64,000 nt of DNA. Source: CAZKAP01 sp964552195 (GTDB lineage: Bacteria > Bacteroidota > Bacteroidia > Flavobacteriales > Flavobacteriaceae). Location of the stretch: NCBI GenBank assembly GCA_964552195.1, contig CAZKFM010000014.1, positions 3,279 through 67,278 of the forward strand, read 5' to 3'. Shown piece after piece: positions 56,409-64,000 of this stretch (its first letter is position 1; every line of letters starts with the position of its first letter). Made by a program: the position numbers and the translations under genes. Under the pieces are notes generated by a model. It saw nothing but the letters and a program-made list of their open reading frames with translations, made no database searches and was not told where the DNA came from.

Positions 56409-57908
56409 ATGAAACCGTATCTAAAACTTTTTGATTTTTCTACCCAGGTAGACTATCGCACCGAGGTACTCTCGGGACTGACGGTAGCTATCGCCCTCGT
56501 GCCCGAAGCTGTCGCTTTTGCCCTGATAGCCGGACTCTCTCCGCTGGTCGGGCTCTATGCGGCCTTTGTCATGGCTCTGGTTACTTCGGTATTTGGGGGG
56601 CGGCCAGGAATGATTTCCGGGGCCACCGGAGCCATTGCCGTAGTGATTGTCGCTTTGGCCAAATCACACGGGGTGGAGTACATCTTCGCCACGGTGATTC
56701 TCGCCGGACTGATTCAACTCACAGCCGGGTTACTCAAGCTGGGGACACTCATGAGGCTGGTTCCCCTGCCCGTGGTATACGGTTTCGTCAATGGATTGGC
56801 CATCGTGATCTTTCTCTCTCAGCTGGACCAGTTCCGGGACGCTGACGGCGATTGGCTTGGAGGGGTGACGCTGGGGGTGACCCTGGGTTTGGTGCTTTTT
56901 ACGATGCTGATCATTTGGGGATTGCCCAAGCTAACCAAACTTGTGCCTGCCTCCCTGGCGGCCATTGTTCTGGTCTTTGGCCTTGTGGTTTTTCTGGGTA
57001 TTGACACCCGAACCGTTGGCGATATCGCATCGATTGACGGAGGGTTTCCACCATTTCATCTCCCCCAAATCCCCTGGAATTTGGAGACACTGTCCGTCAT
57101 TTTTCCTTATGCGGCGATAGTGGCTGGAGTCGGGTTGATCGAAAGCCTGCTCACCTTGGAGTTGATAGACGAAATCACCGAGACCCGGGGCCGCACTAAC
57201 AAGGAGGCCGTGGCTCAGGGCGCGGCTAACATCCTTTCGGGCCTCCTCTCGGGCATGGGCGGTTGCGCCATGCTGGGACAAAGTTTGATCAATATATCGA
57301 GTGGAGCCCGGGCCCGACTCTCGGGCATCGTGGCCTCTCTGGCGCTGTTGATCTTTGTGATGTTTGGAGCCCCGCTGATCGAGCGCCTGCCCATGGCGGC
57401 CTTGACCGGACTGATGATCATGGTGGCCATCGGTACCTTCGAATGGGTCAGCGTGAAGATTCTCAATCGCTACCCGCTGTCGGATATTATTGTGATGATT
57501 TTGGTCATGCTGGTTACGATCTTCATGCATAATCTCGCTCTGGCCGTCCTGATTGGGGTGATTATTTCCGCCCTGGTATTCGCATGGGATAATGCCAAGC
57601 GGATTCGAGCGCGAAAGCGCATGGACGAAAACGGGGTCAAGCACTACGAAATTTACGGCCCACTATTCTTCGGCTCGATCAAGATGTTTAACGAGAAATT
57701 CGACGTTCAGAACGATCCCGACGAGATCATGATTGACTTTCGGGAGAGTCGCATCGCCGATATGTCCGCCATCGAAGCCGTGAATAAGCTCACCGAGCGC
57801 TACCACAAATTAGGCAAGAAGGTGTATATTGTAAACCTGCCGAGTAGCAGCCACAAACTGCTGATCAAGGCGGATAAGTTGGTCAATGTCAACATCGTCA
57901 ATTCTTAG
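56409..57908 (+). CDS. SulP-family anion transporter with C-terminal STAS domain
   Basis: This 499-residue inner membrane protein has about 10-12 membrane helices. It has the SulP motif VAIALVPEAVAFALIAGLSPLVGLYAAF and GGRPGMISGATGAIA early, and a cytosolic STAS domain at about residues 410-495 (IDFRESRIADMSAIEAVNKL). Members transport sulfate, bicarbonate or other anions. The start is taken as ATG 56409 (MKPYLKLFDF), because a promoter-like element overlaps the longer frame from 56355. It is separated from arsR by divergent regulatory DNA; sulfate or oxyanion handling next to an ars cluster is suggestive only. Confidence 0.88.
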   Translation: MKPYLKLFDFSTQVDYRTEVLSGLTVAIALVPEAVAFALIAGLSPLVGLYAAFVMALVTSVFGGRPGMISGATGAIAVVIVALAKSHGVEYIFATVILAGLIQLTAGLLKLGTLMRLVPLPVVYGFVNGLAIVIFLSQLDQFRDADGDWLGGVTLGVTLGLVLFTMLIIWGLPKLTKLVPASLAAIVLVFGLVVFLGIDTRTVGDIASIDGGFPPFHLPQIPWNLETLSVIFPYAAIVAGVGLIESLLTLELIDEITETRGRTNKEAVAQGAANILSGLLSGMGGCAMLGQSLINISSGARARLSGIVASLALLIFVMFGAPLIERLPMAALTGLMIMVAIGTFEWVSVKILNRYPLSDIIVMILVMLVTIFMHNLALAVLIGVIISALVFAWDNAKRIRARKRMDENGVKHYEIYGPLFFGSIKMFNEKFDVQNDPDEIMIDFRESRIADMSAIEAVNKLTERYHKLGKKVYIVNLPSSSHKLLIKADKLVNVNIVNS

Positions 57909-57935
57909 GCCGATCGCGTATCGCCTAACCGCAGT

Positions 57936-58265
57936 ATGAAGGACAAGTCGCTCTTTATCGAAGCCGTCCAGGCCGAATTGCAAAAACTGGAGGAGTCCAT
58001 CGGTATGTATCGGGATCTGACTCGTCCCGTTGCGCCGGACGATGCAATCGGACGGGTTTCTCGTATGGACGCCATCAACAACAAGAGTGTAAACGAGGCT
58101 GCACTCCGCGAGGCAGAGCAACGACAGCGCAAACTGAAACAGGTGCTCGCCCGGGTACACGAGCCCGATTTCGGCCTGTGCCGGAGTTGCGGGCAGCCCA
58201 TCCCCGACGGCCGCTTGATGATCCGTCCGGAAAGTGTGTTGTGCGTGAATTGCGCCTCGCGTTAG
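57936..58265 (+). CDS. TraR/DksA-family zinc-finger protein
   Basis: This 109-residue protein has a predicted helical coiled-coil N-terminal region and a four-cysteine zinc finger (FGLCRSCGQPIPDGRL, LCVNCASR), typical of DksA/TraR proteins. Such proteins enter the RNA polymerase secondary channel. The acidic tip motif of DksA is not obvious, so the regulatory output is uncertain. It starts 27 bp after sulP and is probably co-transcribed. Confidence 0.85.
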   Translation: MKDKSLFIEAVQAELQKLEESIGMYRDLTRPVAPDDAIGRVSRMDAINNKSVNEAALREAEQRQRKLKQVLARVHEPDFGLCRSCGQPIPDGRLMIRPESVLCVNCASR

Positions 58266-58802
58266 GAACTTCCCCGCACCCGGGCATGCCCGTCTATTTA
58301 AAAATTCCCAGTAGGGTAGGTGCCAGATCTGCTACCGATATCATATCGTCTTTAGAGTTTCAAGCTGTTCGCAGACCGCTGTGGTGAGCATATTTGCACT
58401 GCCCTAATTCAAAGGGCTTTTATAGGAGGTTGCAGCCTAAGGCTGGCGTACAGTTGACTCAGGGAGGTCAGCTTTGAGAGCTTTGCAAGGAGACGCCTGC
58501 CGTTTTCACATGGTAACCGTGTAAATTTCAAACGCCATTTGAAATATGCACGGTTGGCAGCAGGTCTTTGGTCCCTTATCAAGCTGCGGGGCAAGATGGT
58601 AAAGGGGCCCGAGCCACCCGGGTTTACCGGGCGAACGACTGGGTAGCGGACCGAACCGTCTGAGCGCGAGCCGAACCATCCGGCAACGCCCGCCCGCCCC
58701 GGGTTCGTAACCCCGGTTACAGCGAATCGGCGCGCATTGCGTAACTTCGAATTTCATTGACCTGCCGGGCTCCATAAGTGGCCTTTGGCTATTACTTTCA
58801 TC
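58266..58802. other. Non-coding or decayed interval
   Basis: These 537 bp contain no gene I can support. A 61-codon minus-strand frame at 58409-58594 ends in a serine/leucine/arginine-rich stretch reminiscent of mobile-element debris but is not recognisable. A palindromic CGGGC/GCCCG near 58281 follows the DksA-like gene. Confidence 0.5.
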
Positions 58803-60535
58803 ATGTCTAAGGATAATCCCCACGCCACTCCGGACAACGACCTGCTTATTGCCCAGTCGGCCACCCTGAAACCCATCGAAGACATCGCTGCCCGTCTGGG
58901 GCTGACCCGGGACGACATCGAACCCTACGGCCGCTTCAAGGCCAAGATTCCCCTGGAGACAGTGGACAGTTGGCCTTCCAGCGATCGGTCCCAATCCGGA
59001 GACGAGGCGCCTACCCGTTAGGGGCGGCTTGTCATGGTCACCGCGATCACACCCACCCCAGCAGGGGAGGGGATGACCACCGTCACCGTGGCCCTGGCCG
59101 ATGGGCTTAACCGCATTGGGAAGCGGGCCGTGGCGGTGCTGCGGGAGCCTTCGTTGGGCCCAGTTTTCGGGATGAAGGGCGGCGCCACCGGCGGCGGCCA
59201 CTCCCAACTGGTGCCGATGGAGGACATTAACCTTCATTTTAACGGCGACTTCGCCGCCATCGAAAAGGCGAACAACCTGCTCTCCGCCCTGATCGACAAC
59301 AATATCTACCACCGGGAGCGCAACCTGGGGATCGACCCCCGAACGGTGCGCTGGAAGTGGGCGATGGACATGAACGTTCGCTCGCTGAGGCATATCGTCA
59401 TGGGACTGGACGGCCGTCAGCGGGGCTTCCTGCAGGAGTCCGGCTTCCACATCACCGCAGCCTCGGAGGTGATGGCCATCCTTTGCCTGGCCCGCGATCG
59501 CTCCGACCTCAAGGAGCGCCTGGGCGGATCTATGTCGGCGACACCTACGACGGGCAGCCTGTTTTCGCTCGGGACCTGAACGCCCACGGGTCGATGGCCG
59601 CCCTGCTCAAGGACGCGATCAAGCCCAACCTGGTGCAGACCCTCGAAGGCAACCCGGCCGTCGTCCATGGAGGCCCCTTCGCGAATATCGCCCAGGGCAC
59701 GAACTCGTTGATCGCCACGAAAATGGGGCTTCGACTCTCCGACTTCGCCGTCACCGAGGCCGGCTTCGGGGCGGACCTGGGCGCGGAGAAGTTCTTCAAC
59801 ATCAAGTGCCGCGCCGGGGGCCTGACCCCATCGGCTGTGGTGCTCGTCGCCACCCTCCGAGCCCGCAAATACCACGGAGGAGCAGACAAGAGGGAGTTGG
59901 CCCGACCGGACGCAGAGGCCGTGCGCGCTGGCCTTCCCAATCTGGAGAAGCACATCGAGAATATCCGATCCTTCGGGGTTCCACTAGTCGTTGCGATCAA
60001 CAAGTTCGCCACCGACACTGCAGAAGAACAGCAGGTGGTAATAGACTACTGTCGTGCGTTGGGCGTAGCCGTCGAGCTCGCAGACGGCTGGGGACAGGGC
60101 GGGCTCGGCATGACGTCCCTCGCCGAGCGAGTCGCCGAGGCCTGCGCGTTGCCTGCGGCAGGTTTTGCCCCGACTTACCTGGCCGAACAGCCCCTTAAAG
60201 CCAAGATCGAGGCCGTGGCGCTGCAGATCTACGGGGCCGACGAAGTCGTGTACAGCACGTCGGCCGAGTCTGCCCTGCGCCGAGCGGAACGTTTGGGATT
60301 CGGAGACTTTTTGGTCTGTATGGCGAAGACCCAGTATTCGTTCTCCGAGGATGCCGGTATGCGGAGACGGCCACTCGGCTTCGCCCTGCATGTGCGTGAG
60401 GTAGAAATCGCAGCCGGGGCCGGGTTTTACGTGCCCATTATCGGCACGATCATGCGGATGCCCGGCCTGCCCGTTCCGCCCGCAGCCGAACAGATCGACA
60501 TCGACCCGGATGGGCGGATAACGCGATTGTTCTAA
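58803..60535 (+). pseudogene. fhs: Broken formate--tetrahydrofolate ligase
   Basis: Nearly the whole length of the enzyme can be traced, from IAQSATLKPIEDIAARLGL to the C-terminus GFYVPIIGTIMRMPGLPVPP. Three lesions are visible. There is an in-frame TAG at 59019-59021, between the N-terminal part and GRLVMVTAITPTPAGEG. The P-loop lysine is replaced by methionine (GEGMTT for GEGKTT). A one-base deletion near 59524 (CTGGGCGG where CTGGGCCGG restores the frame) shifts the rest. The ATP-dependent ligation of formate to THF is therefore lost. GC content is visibly higher than in the surrounding core genes, suggesting foreign origin. Confidence 0.88.
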
Positions 60536-60580
60536 GCAGATAGCCTGCGCCCATTCCCAAAGAAAATTCGGGTTAGTGGG

Positions 60581-62566
60581 TCACTCCACCTCCTTCCGGA
60601 ACCGATCGATGCTGGTGTTGCTTCCGGTCACGTAAAGGATGTCGTGTTGTAGAATGCGCTCGTCGTTGCGCACGTTGCTGATCAATTCGCCCCCTCGGGA
60701 AATTCCCAGAATGTTGATGCCAAATCGGTTTCGCACGTCCAGATCGATCAGGGAGTGGCCCACTACAGAGCGGTCGTCCGTGCCCACCTTCAGGCAGGAG
60801 ATGCGGAATTCGGGGAATTCGGTGGGCCGGAAGGTTTTTGGAGCGCCCCCCATTCCCTGAAAGACCCCGTAGTTATCCGAGCGCATCACGTCGATCAGGT
60901 GTTCGATGTCGCCTTCGGGCACCAGAAAGTAGTGGAGGGTTCGGGAGAAAATCTCGATGGAGGTTTCGAATTCCTCTGGAATCACGTCGTCCGCGCCAAG
61001 AGCCAACAGTTCGGGTATCTCCTTGATGTAACGGGTGCGCACCAGCAGTTGAATGGTCTGACTCACCGCGCGGATATTCCCGATCACCACCCGGGTGGCG
61101 GCCGGATCGGAAATCGCAATCACCACGACCCGGGCGGCATGCAGGTTCACCTGCTCCAGAATATGGGGCTGGGTGGCATCCCCGTAGAGAATCGGGACTC
61201 CCTGCTGTCGCTCGGTTCGGACCACATCGGCATTGAGTTCGATCGCCACAAACGGGATATTGCCGTAGGACGCCGCCCGTGCCAGATTCCGTCCGTTGAT
61301 GCCGTAGCCGACAATCACCAGGTGGTTTTTCCAATCTGCCTCAAGGGTGCTGTTTCCCTCCGATTTACTCACCACCAGCCGTTTTTCCGCCTCCCGAACC
61401 GGACGCCAGCGCATCACCCCATCGGTCAGTTTGTCGGAGAACATGATCACAAAGGGGGTGAGCATCATGGAAGCAATGGAGACCGCAAGAAAATACTGAT
61501 TGGTTTCATCTGACAGCAGCCCATACTGGATTCCCACTTTAGATAGGATGAAGGCAAATTCCCCCACCTGAAACAGCGCCAGTCCTGTGAGCAAGTAGGT
61601 CCGGGTCGGATACCCGAGCACGGCGATGGCCAGCGCGGCGATCACTGACTTGCCGACGAATACGGCGAGGAGAATCGCCAGGACATAACCCAAGTGGGCC
61701 ACGAAGAACTGCAGATCGAGCAGCATACCCACGGAGATAAAGAAAAAGCTCGTAAACAGCTCACGGAAAGGGAGAATAATACTCGTCGCCTGATGGCTGT
61801 ACTCCGATTCCGAGACAATCAGCCCCGCGAGGAAGGCCCCAAGGGCCAGCGATAGCCCGGCCTCCGAAGTGAGAAACGCGACCGCAAAACAAATGGTCAC
61901 CGTCGCAATCAGAAACAACTCCTTATTGCCGGTGCGCGCGATACTGTGCATCAGCCGTGGAACCAAATAGCGGGCGCTTATCACCGTGATCGCGATCACG
62001 ACCACCGTCTTTAGCAGCAGCCAGCCCAGGCTCCCCCAAACATCCCCGGTCTGCCCGGCAATGATGGGTACAAAAAGCATCATGGGTACCACAATAATAT
62101 CCTGGAAGATCAAAATGGCCAGGGCGTTGCGCCCATGCGGCGCCGACATCTCCTTCCGGTCCTGCATCACCTTCAGCACGATGGCCGTACTGGACAGGGA
62201 GAACAAAAAGCCCGTGAACAGCGCCTCGTTCCAGGTCGCGCCCAGCGCGTAGTAAACCAGCCCCGACACCGCTATGGTCAATCCCACCTGAAGCGTTCCC
62301 CCAATAAACACCGTATTCTTAATGGAAATCAGGTTTCGAATCGAGAGTTCCATCCCGATGACAAACAACAGCAGGATAATCCCAATCTCCGAGATCACCT
62401 CGATCTCTTCCGAACCGTCCACCAACCCCAACCCGTATGGGCCGATTAGTATCCCGGTTAGCAGGAAACCCAGTATCGAAGGCAGCTTAAGGCGTTGTAG
62501 CCCCAAGACCACGGCCACGGAAAATCCCATAATTATCAGTACGTCCTGGAGCAGCGGTAGGTGCAT
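60581..62566 (-). CDS. CPA2-family cation:proton antiporter with TrkA regulatory domains
   Basis: This 661-residue KefB/KefC-type protein has about 12-13 membrane helices (residues 5 to about 385), including LPSILGFLLTGILIGPYGLG and the conserved FQDIIVVPMML. A cytosolic TrkA-N Rossmann domain follows (about 415-530, LVIVGYGINGRNLARAA, ILYGDATQPHIL), then a TrkA-C domain (about 565-655). It probably exchanges K+ or Na+ for H+ under nucleotide control. It is convergent with the fhs pseudogene. Confidence 0.9.
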   Translation of the reverse strand: MHLPLLQDVLIIMGFSVAVVLGLQRLKLPSILGFLLTGILIGPYGLGLVDGSEEIEVISEIGIILLLFVIGMELSIRNLISIKNTVFIGGTLQVGLTIAVSGLVYYALGATWNEALFTGFLFSLSSTAIVLKVMQDRKEMSAPHGRNALAILIFQDIIVVPMMLFVPIIAGQTGDVWGSLGWLLLKTVVVIAITVISARYLVPRLMHSIARTGNKELFLIATVTICFAVAFLTSEAGLSLALGAFLAGLIVSESEYSHQATSIILPFRELFTSFFFISVGMLLDLQFFVAHLGYVLAILLAVFVGKSVIAALAIAVLGYPTRTYLLTGLALFQVGEFAFILSKVGIQYGLLSDETNQYFLAVSIASMMLTPFVIMFSDKLTDGVMRWRPVREAEKRLVVSKSEGNSTLEADWKNHLVIVGYGINGRNLARAASYGNIPFVAIELNADVVRTERQQGVPILYGDATQPHILEQVNLHAARVVVIAISDPAATRVVIGNIRAVSQTIQLLVRTRYIKEIPELLALGADDVIPEEFETSIEIFSRTLHYFLVPEGDIEHLIDVMRSDNYGVFQGMGGAPKTFRPTEFPEFRISCLKVGTDDRSVVGHSLIDLDVRNRFGINILGISRGGELISNVRNDERILQHDILYVTGSNTSIDRFRKEVE

Positions 62567-62593
62567 AATTGACTGTAAGGCGACGGTTGATCA

Positions 62594-62610
62594 GGGCCCT
62601 ACAGGGCCCT
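62594..62610. repeat. Repeated palindromic AGGGCCCT
   Basis: AGGGCCCT, itself palindromic, occurs twice with a 2-bp spacer just upstream of the antiporter gene. It may be regulatory or incidental. Confidence 0.35.
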
Positions 62611-62655
62611 AGACGATTTCGCCCCAAATTTAAGTAATCGCGCGGTGGTAGTGTG

Positions 62656-62719
62656 GAATTATGCATTGGGTTCTGGCGGCGCGGGTTGAATTATGCATTG
62701 GGTTCTGGCGGCGCGGGTT
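62656..62719. repeat. Tandem 32-bp direct repeat, two perfect copies
   Basis: Copies at 62656-62687 and 62688-62719 are identical and begin GAATTATGCATTGGGTTC. No spacer is present, so this is not CRISPR. They lie in the otherwise gene-free interval 62567-62929 upstream of the antiporter, and look like a recent replication-slippage duplication. Confidence 0.9.
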
Positions 62720-62929
62720 GAGCAGGTATTCCCACCCTAATGTTCGTGTTAATACAAGGGTTTCGGCCGCAAACGATAGGAATTATACGTCAATTAAAGG
62801 AGTATTTGTAAAGGCGCCTCCAGGGCCGAATACTGCTGTTTAGTCCTTTGAGACGATCCCGATAGGTGACCGCCAGTTAGCGTTAACCCGACTTTTTTAA
62901 CTTGCCGTTTGATAGTATTTCATTTCGGT

Positions 62930-63322
62930 CTAGACGCGCATTTTTTCCTGCCTTCCGTCCAACTCATAGGGTTGGATAAGCACTTCCACCGGCAAGTTCA
63001 GCAAGGCCGATAGGTTTCTGACCATATCTATCGTCAGGGCCCTTTTCCTGTTTAGTATGAGACTGACCGTGGTTTTGCTTCCAATCGCCGGGATGAGATC
63101 TTTGTCCTTGAGACCCTTTCTCTTCATCGTTTCTTTCACGGCTTCAATGGGTTCAGGCCAGGAAATGGGGTAATGTTCCTTTTCGTATTTCTCGATAAGG
63201 GTAACCAACAATTCGGCCTCCATTCCTTCAGCACTATCCGAATCTGCTTCGAAGATTAGAGAGAGCCGGGCCAGGGAGGTTTCGTACTCCTTTTCTGTTG
63301 TTATCGTCTTAGCCCATTTCAT
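62930..63322 (-). CDS. higA: HigA-type antitoxin with HTH domain
   Basis: This 130-residue protein has an N-terminal acidic region (ITTEKEYETSLARLSLIFE, DSAEGMEAELLVTLIEKYEKEHYP) and a C-terminal helix-turn-helix (MKRKGLKDKDLIPAIGSKTTVSLILNRKRALTIDMVRNLSALLNLP). This is the HigA2-like order. It neutralises the toxin encoded just upstream and likely represses the operon. ATG 63322 lies 22 bp after the toxin stop; the longer frame to 63370 overlaps the toxin gene and is less likely. Confidence 0.85.
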   Translation of the reverse strand: MKWAKTITTEKEYETSLARLSLIFEADSDSAEGMEAELLVTLIEKYEKEHYPISWPEPIEAVKETMKRKGLKDKDLIPAIGSKTTVSLILNRKRALTIDMVRNLSALLNLPVEVLIQPYELDGRQEKMRV

Positions 63323-63344
63323 TATCGTATAATGGTTTAAGGTC

Positions 63345-63701
63345 TTAGAACAAGTCCACCGTAGCCGCATCTACTTTGTCATATTCGGAGTGGGTTCCGG
63401 CAAACTTAATAAACACCCACTGCCTCACGTAGCCGAGTTGAACGACTAAGCGGTATTTATTCCCTGCAATGTTAAATACTACCCGATTATTTTTTACCGG
63501 ATCAGCATCGGGAAAATCCTGAACTACATCCGAGGGCTTTGACCACACCGCATGTTTCGTGACGGCGATCCAGGTTTCTATGCTTGATCTTGCATCCGGA
63601 TGCCTGAGGCAAAACTCCGTTAGATTTTTGACAGCTATGATATTCTTCAAGGCAAGCGGACCATCTAAATGTAGTGAATAGTTTTCAAATTGAAAACTCA
63701 T
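63345..63701 (-). CDS. higB: HigB-type mRNA interferase toxin
   Basis: This 118-residue toxin has the HigB core: KNLTEFCLRHPDARSSIETW, VKNNRVVFNIAGNKYRLVVQLGY and the C-terminal FAGTHSEYDKVDAATVDLF, with the usual catalytic-site His and Tyr. Homologues normally begin near the segment NIIAVKNL, so the first 17 residues from ATG 63701 may not belong. A TTG at 63650 gives the usual length. The toxin-first order is typical of higBA modules. Confidence 0.83.
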   Translation of the reverse strand: MSFQFENYSLHLDGPLALKNIIAVKNLTEFCLRHPDARSSIETWIAVTKHAVWSKPSDVVQDFPDADPVKNNRVVFNIAGNKYRLVVQLGYVRQWVFIKFAGTHSEYDKVDAATVDLF

Positions 63702-63865
63702 TTTGCAAAGATTTCCAATTCAAGGTATTCAAAGACGTAGTCGTGGCATGGTACAATAGCCAATTGAGTTTTCCCGACCCACTTTGGCCAACTGGGCAGA
63801 TACTTATACTAGTCGGTAAAATGAAGAACAAGGTTCTTTTTGCGAAGTACGTATTCGATTGGAAA

Positions 63866-63960
63866 TTCCGGTCAAACTGAACCACCCATTCCGGTTTAAA
63901 CTGAGCCACCTGTTCCGGAGCAAAGTGAACCACCTATTCCGGACTAAAGTGAACCACCTA
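63866..63960. repeat. Four tandem 23-24 bp repeats, probable IS21-family terminal repeats
   Basis: Units start TTCCGG and end GAACCACCTA or close variants, at 63866-63888, 63889-63912, 63913-63936 and 63937-63960. Spaced multiple terminal repeats with this kind of tGAACCACC core are typical of the ends of IS21-like elements, where they bind the IstA transposase. The element body would lie beyond 64000. The rest of 63702-64000 contains no gene I can support. Confidence 0.6.
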
Positions 63961-64000
63961 ATTTAGGATTTATCGGGCTGTTGGCAGGCCTCTATCTTTT

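Noticed and set aside
58409..58594. Small minus-strand gene or transposase tail
   Set aside because: 61 codons, no recognisable motif, no clear start signal; treated as part of a non-coding interval.
62656..62719. CRISPR array
   Set aside because: Only two copies, directly abutting with no spacer, and no cas gene in the window.
63685..63933. 82-codon minus-strand frame overlapping the terminal repeats
   Set aside because: Its sequence is generated by the 24-bp repeats and adjacent non-coding DNA and resembles no protein.

Overview
The window looks like chromosome of a moderately GC-rich member of the Flavobacteriaceae (Bacteroidota). This rests on several signs: a DnaE with a fused N-terminal proofreading exonuclease, a long C-terminal tail on ribosomal protein S16, LruC/DUF4114, DUF4407 and DUF4230 family proteins, promoters with a TAnnTTTG -7 element, and weak Shine-Dalgarno sequences. 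The genus cannot be named from the sequence alone.

Layout. (1) 0-18.4 kb is core housekeeping: thioredoxin, dnaE, rpsP-rimM-trmN6, glutaryl-CoA dehydrogenase, a Y-family polymerase plus second DnaE pair, a candidate structured RNA with its own promoter and terminator, a nitroreductase, ruvC, hemW and small conserved genes. (2) 18.6-23.5 kb is a signalling block: a single-domain receiver, an H-NOX haem gas sensor, a four-PAS histidine kinase, a histidine phosphotransfer protein, a LytTR response regulator and a STAS protein, closed by a terminator. (3) 23.8-46.0 kb is a complete exopolysaccharide locus. It holds a receiver, an initiating sugar transferase with a fused pseudo-receiver, a short TolC-like protein, a chain-length/co-polymerase protein, flippase, polymerase, five further glycosyltransferases, an LruC-family lipoprotein, UDP-glucose dehydrogenase, an acetyltransferase, a divergent hybrid kinase and rfbBACD for dTDP-rhamnose. 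(4) 46.0-51.1 kb holds two tandem DUF4407 membrane/coiled-coil paralogues, an M20 dipeptidase and tRNA-Leu(UAG). (5) 51.1-64 kb is an accessory region: a truncated IS3-type orfA, a RelE/ParE-type toxin-antitoxin pair, a decayed TonB-dependent receptor, an ArsR-controlled arsenic/redox cluster, a SulP transporter, a DksA-like protein, a broken formate-THF ligase, a CPA2 antiporter, tandem repeats, a HigBA pair and the repeated end of an IS21-like element running off the window.

How the parts may work together. The most interesting signal is regulatory. A 7-mer TYACAAC lies exactly 30 nt upstream of a -7-like box in four promoters: the H-NOX operon, the receiver/sugar-transferase EPS operon, the ugd operon and the rfb operon. 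In the three EPS promoters a second TYACAAC copy lies exactly 21 bp further upstream. Two direct repeats two helical turns apart are the known binding-site layout of LytTR-domain regulators, and a LytTR regulator is encoded in the H-NOX operon. The inference is a nitric-oxide (or other gas)-sensing phosphorelay that directly controls exopolysaccharide synthesis through a local LytTR regulon. The protein family calls are solid; the regulatory link is a hypothesis built from motif positions read by eye.
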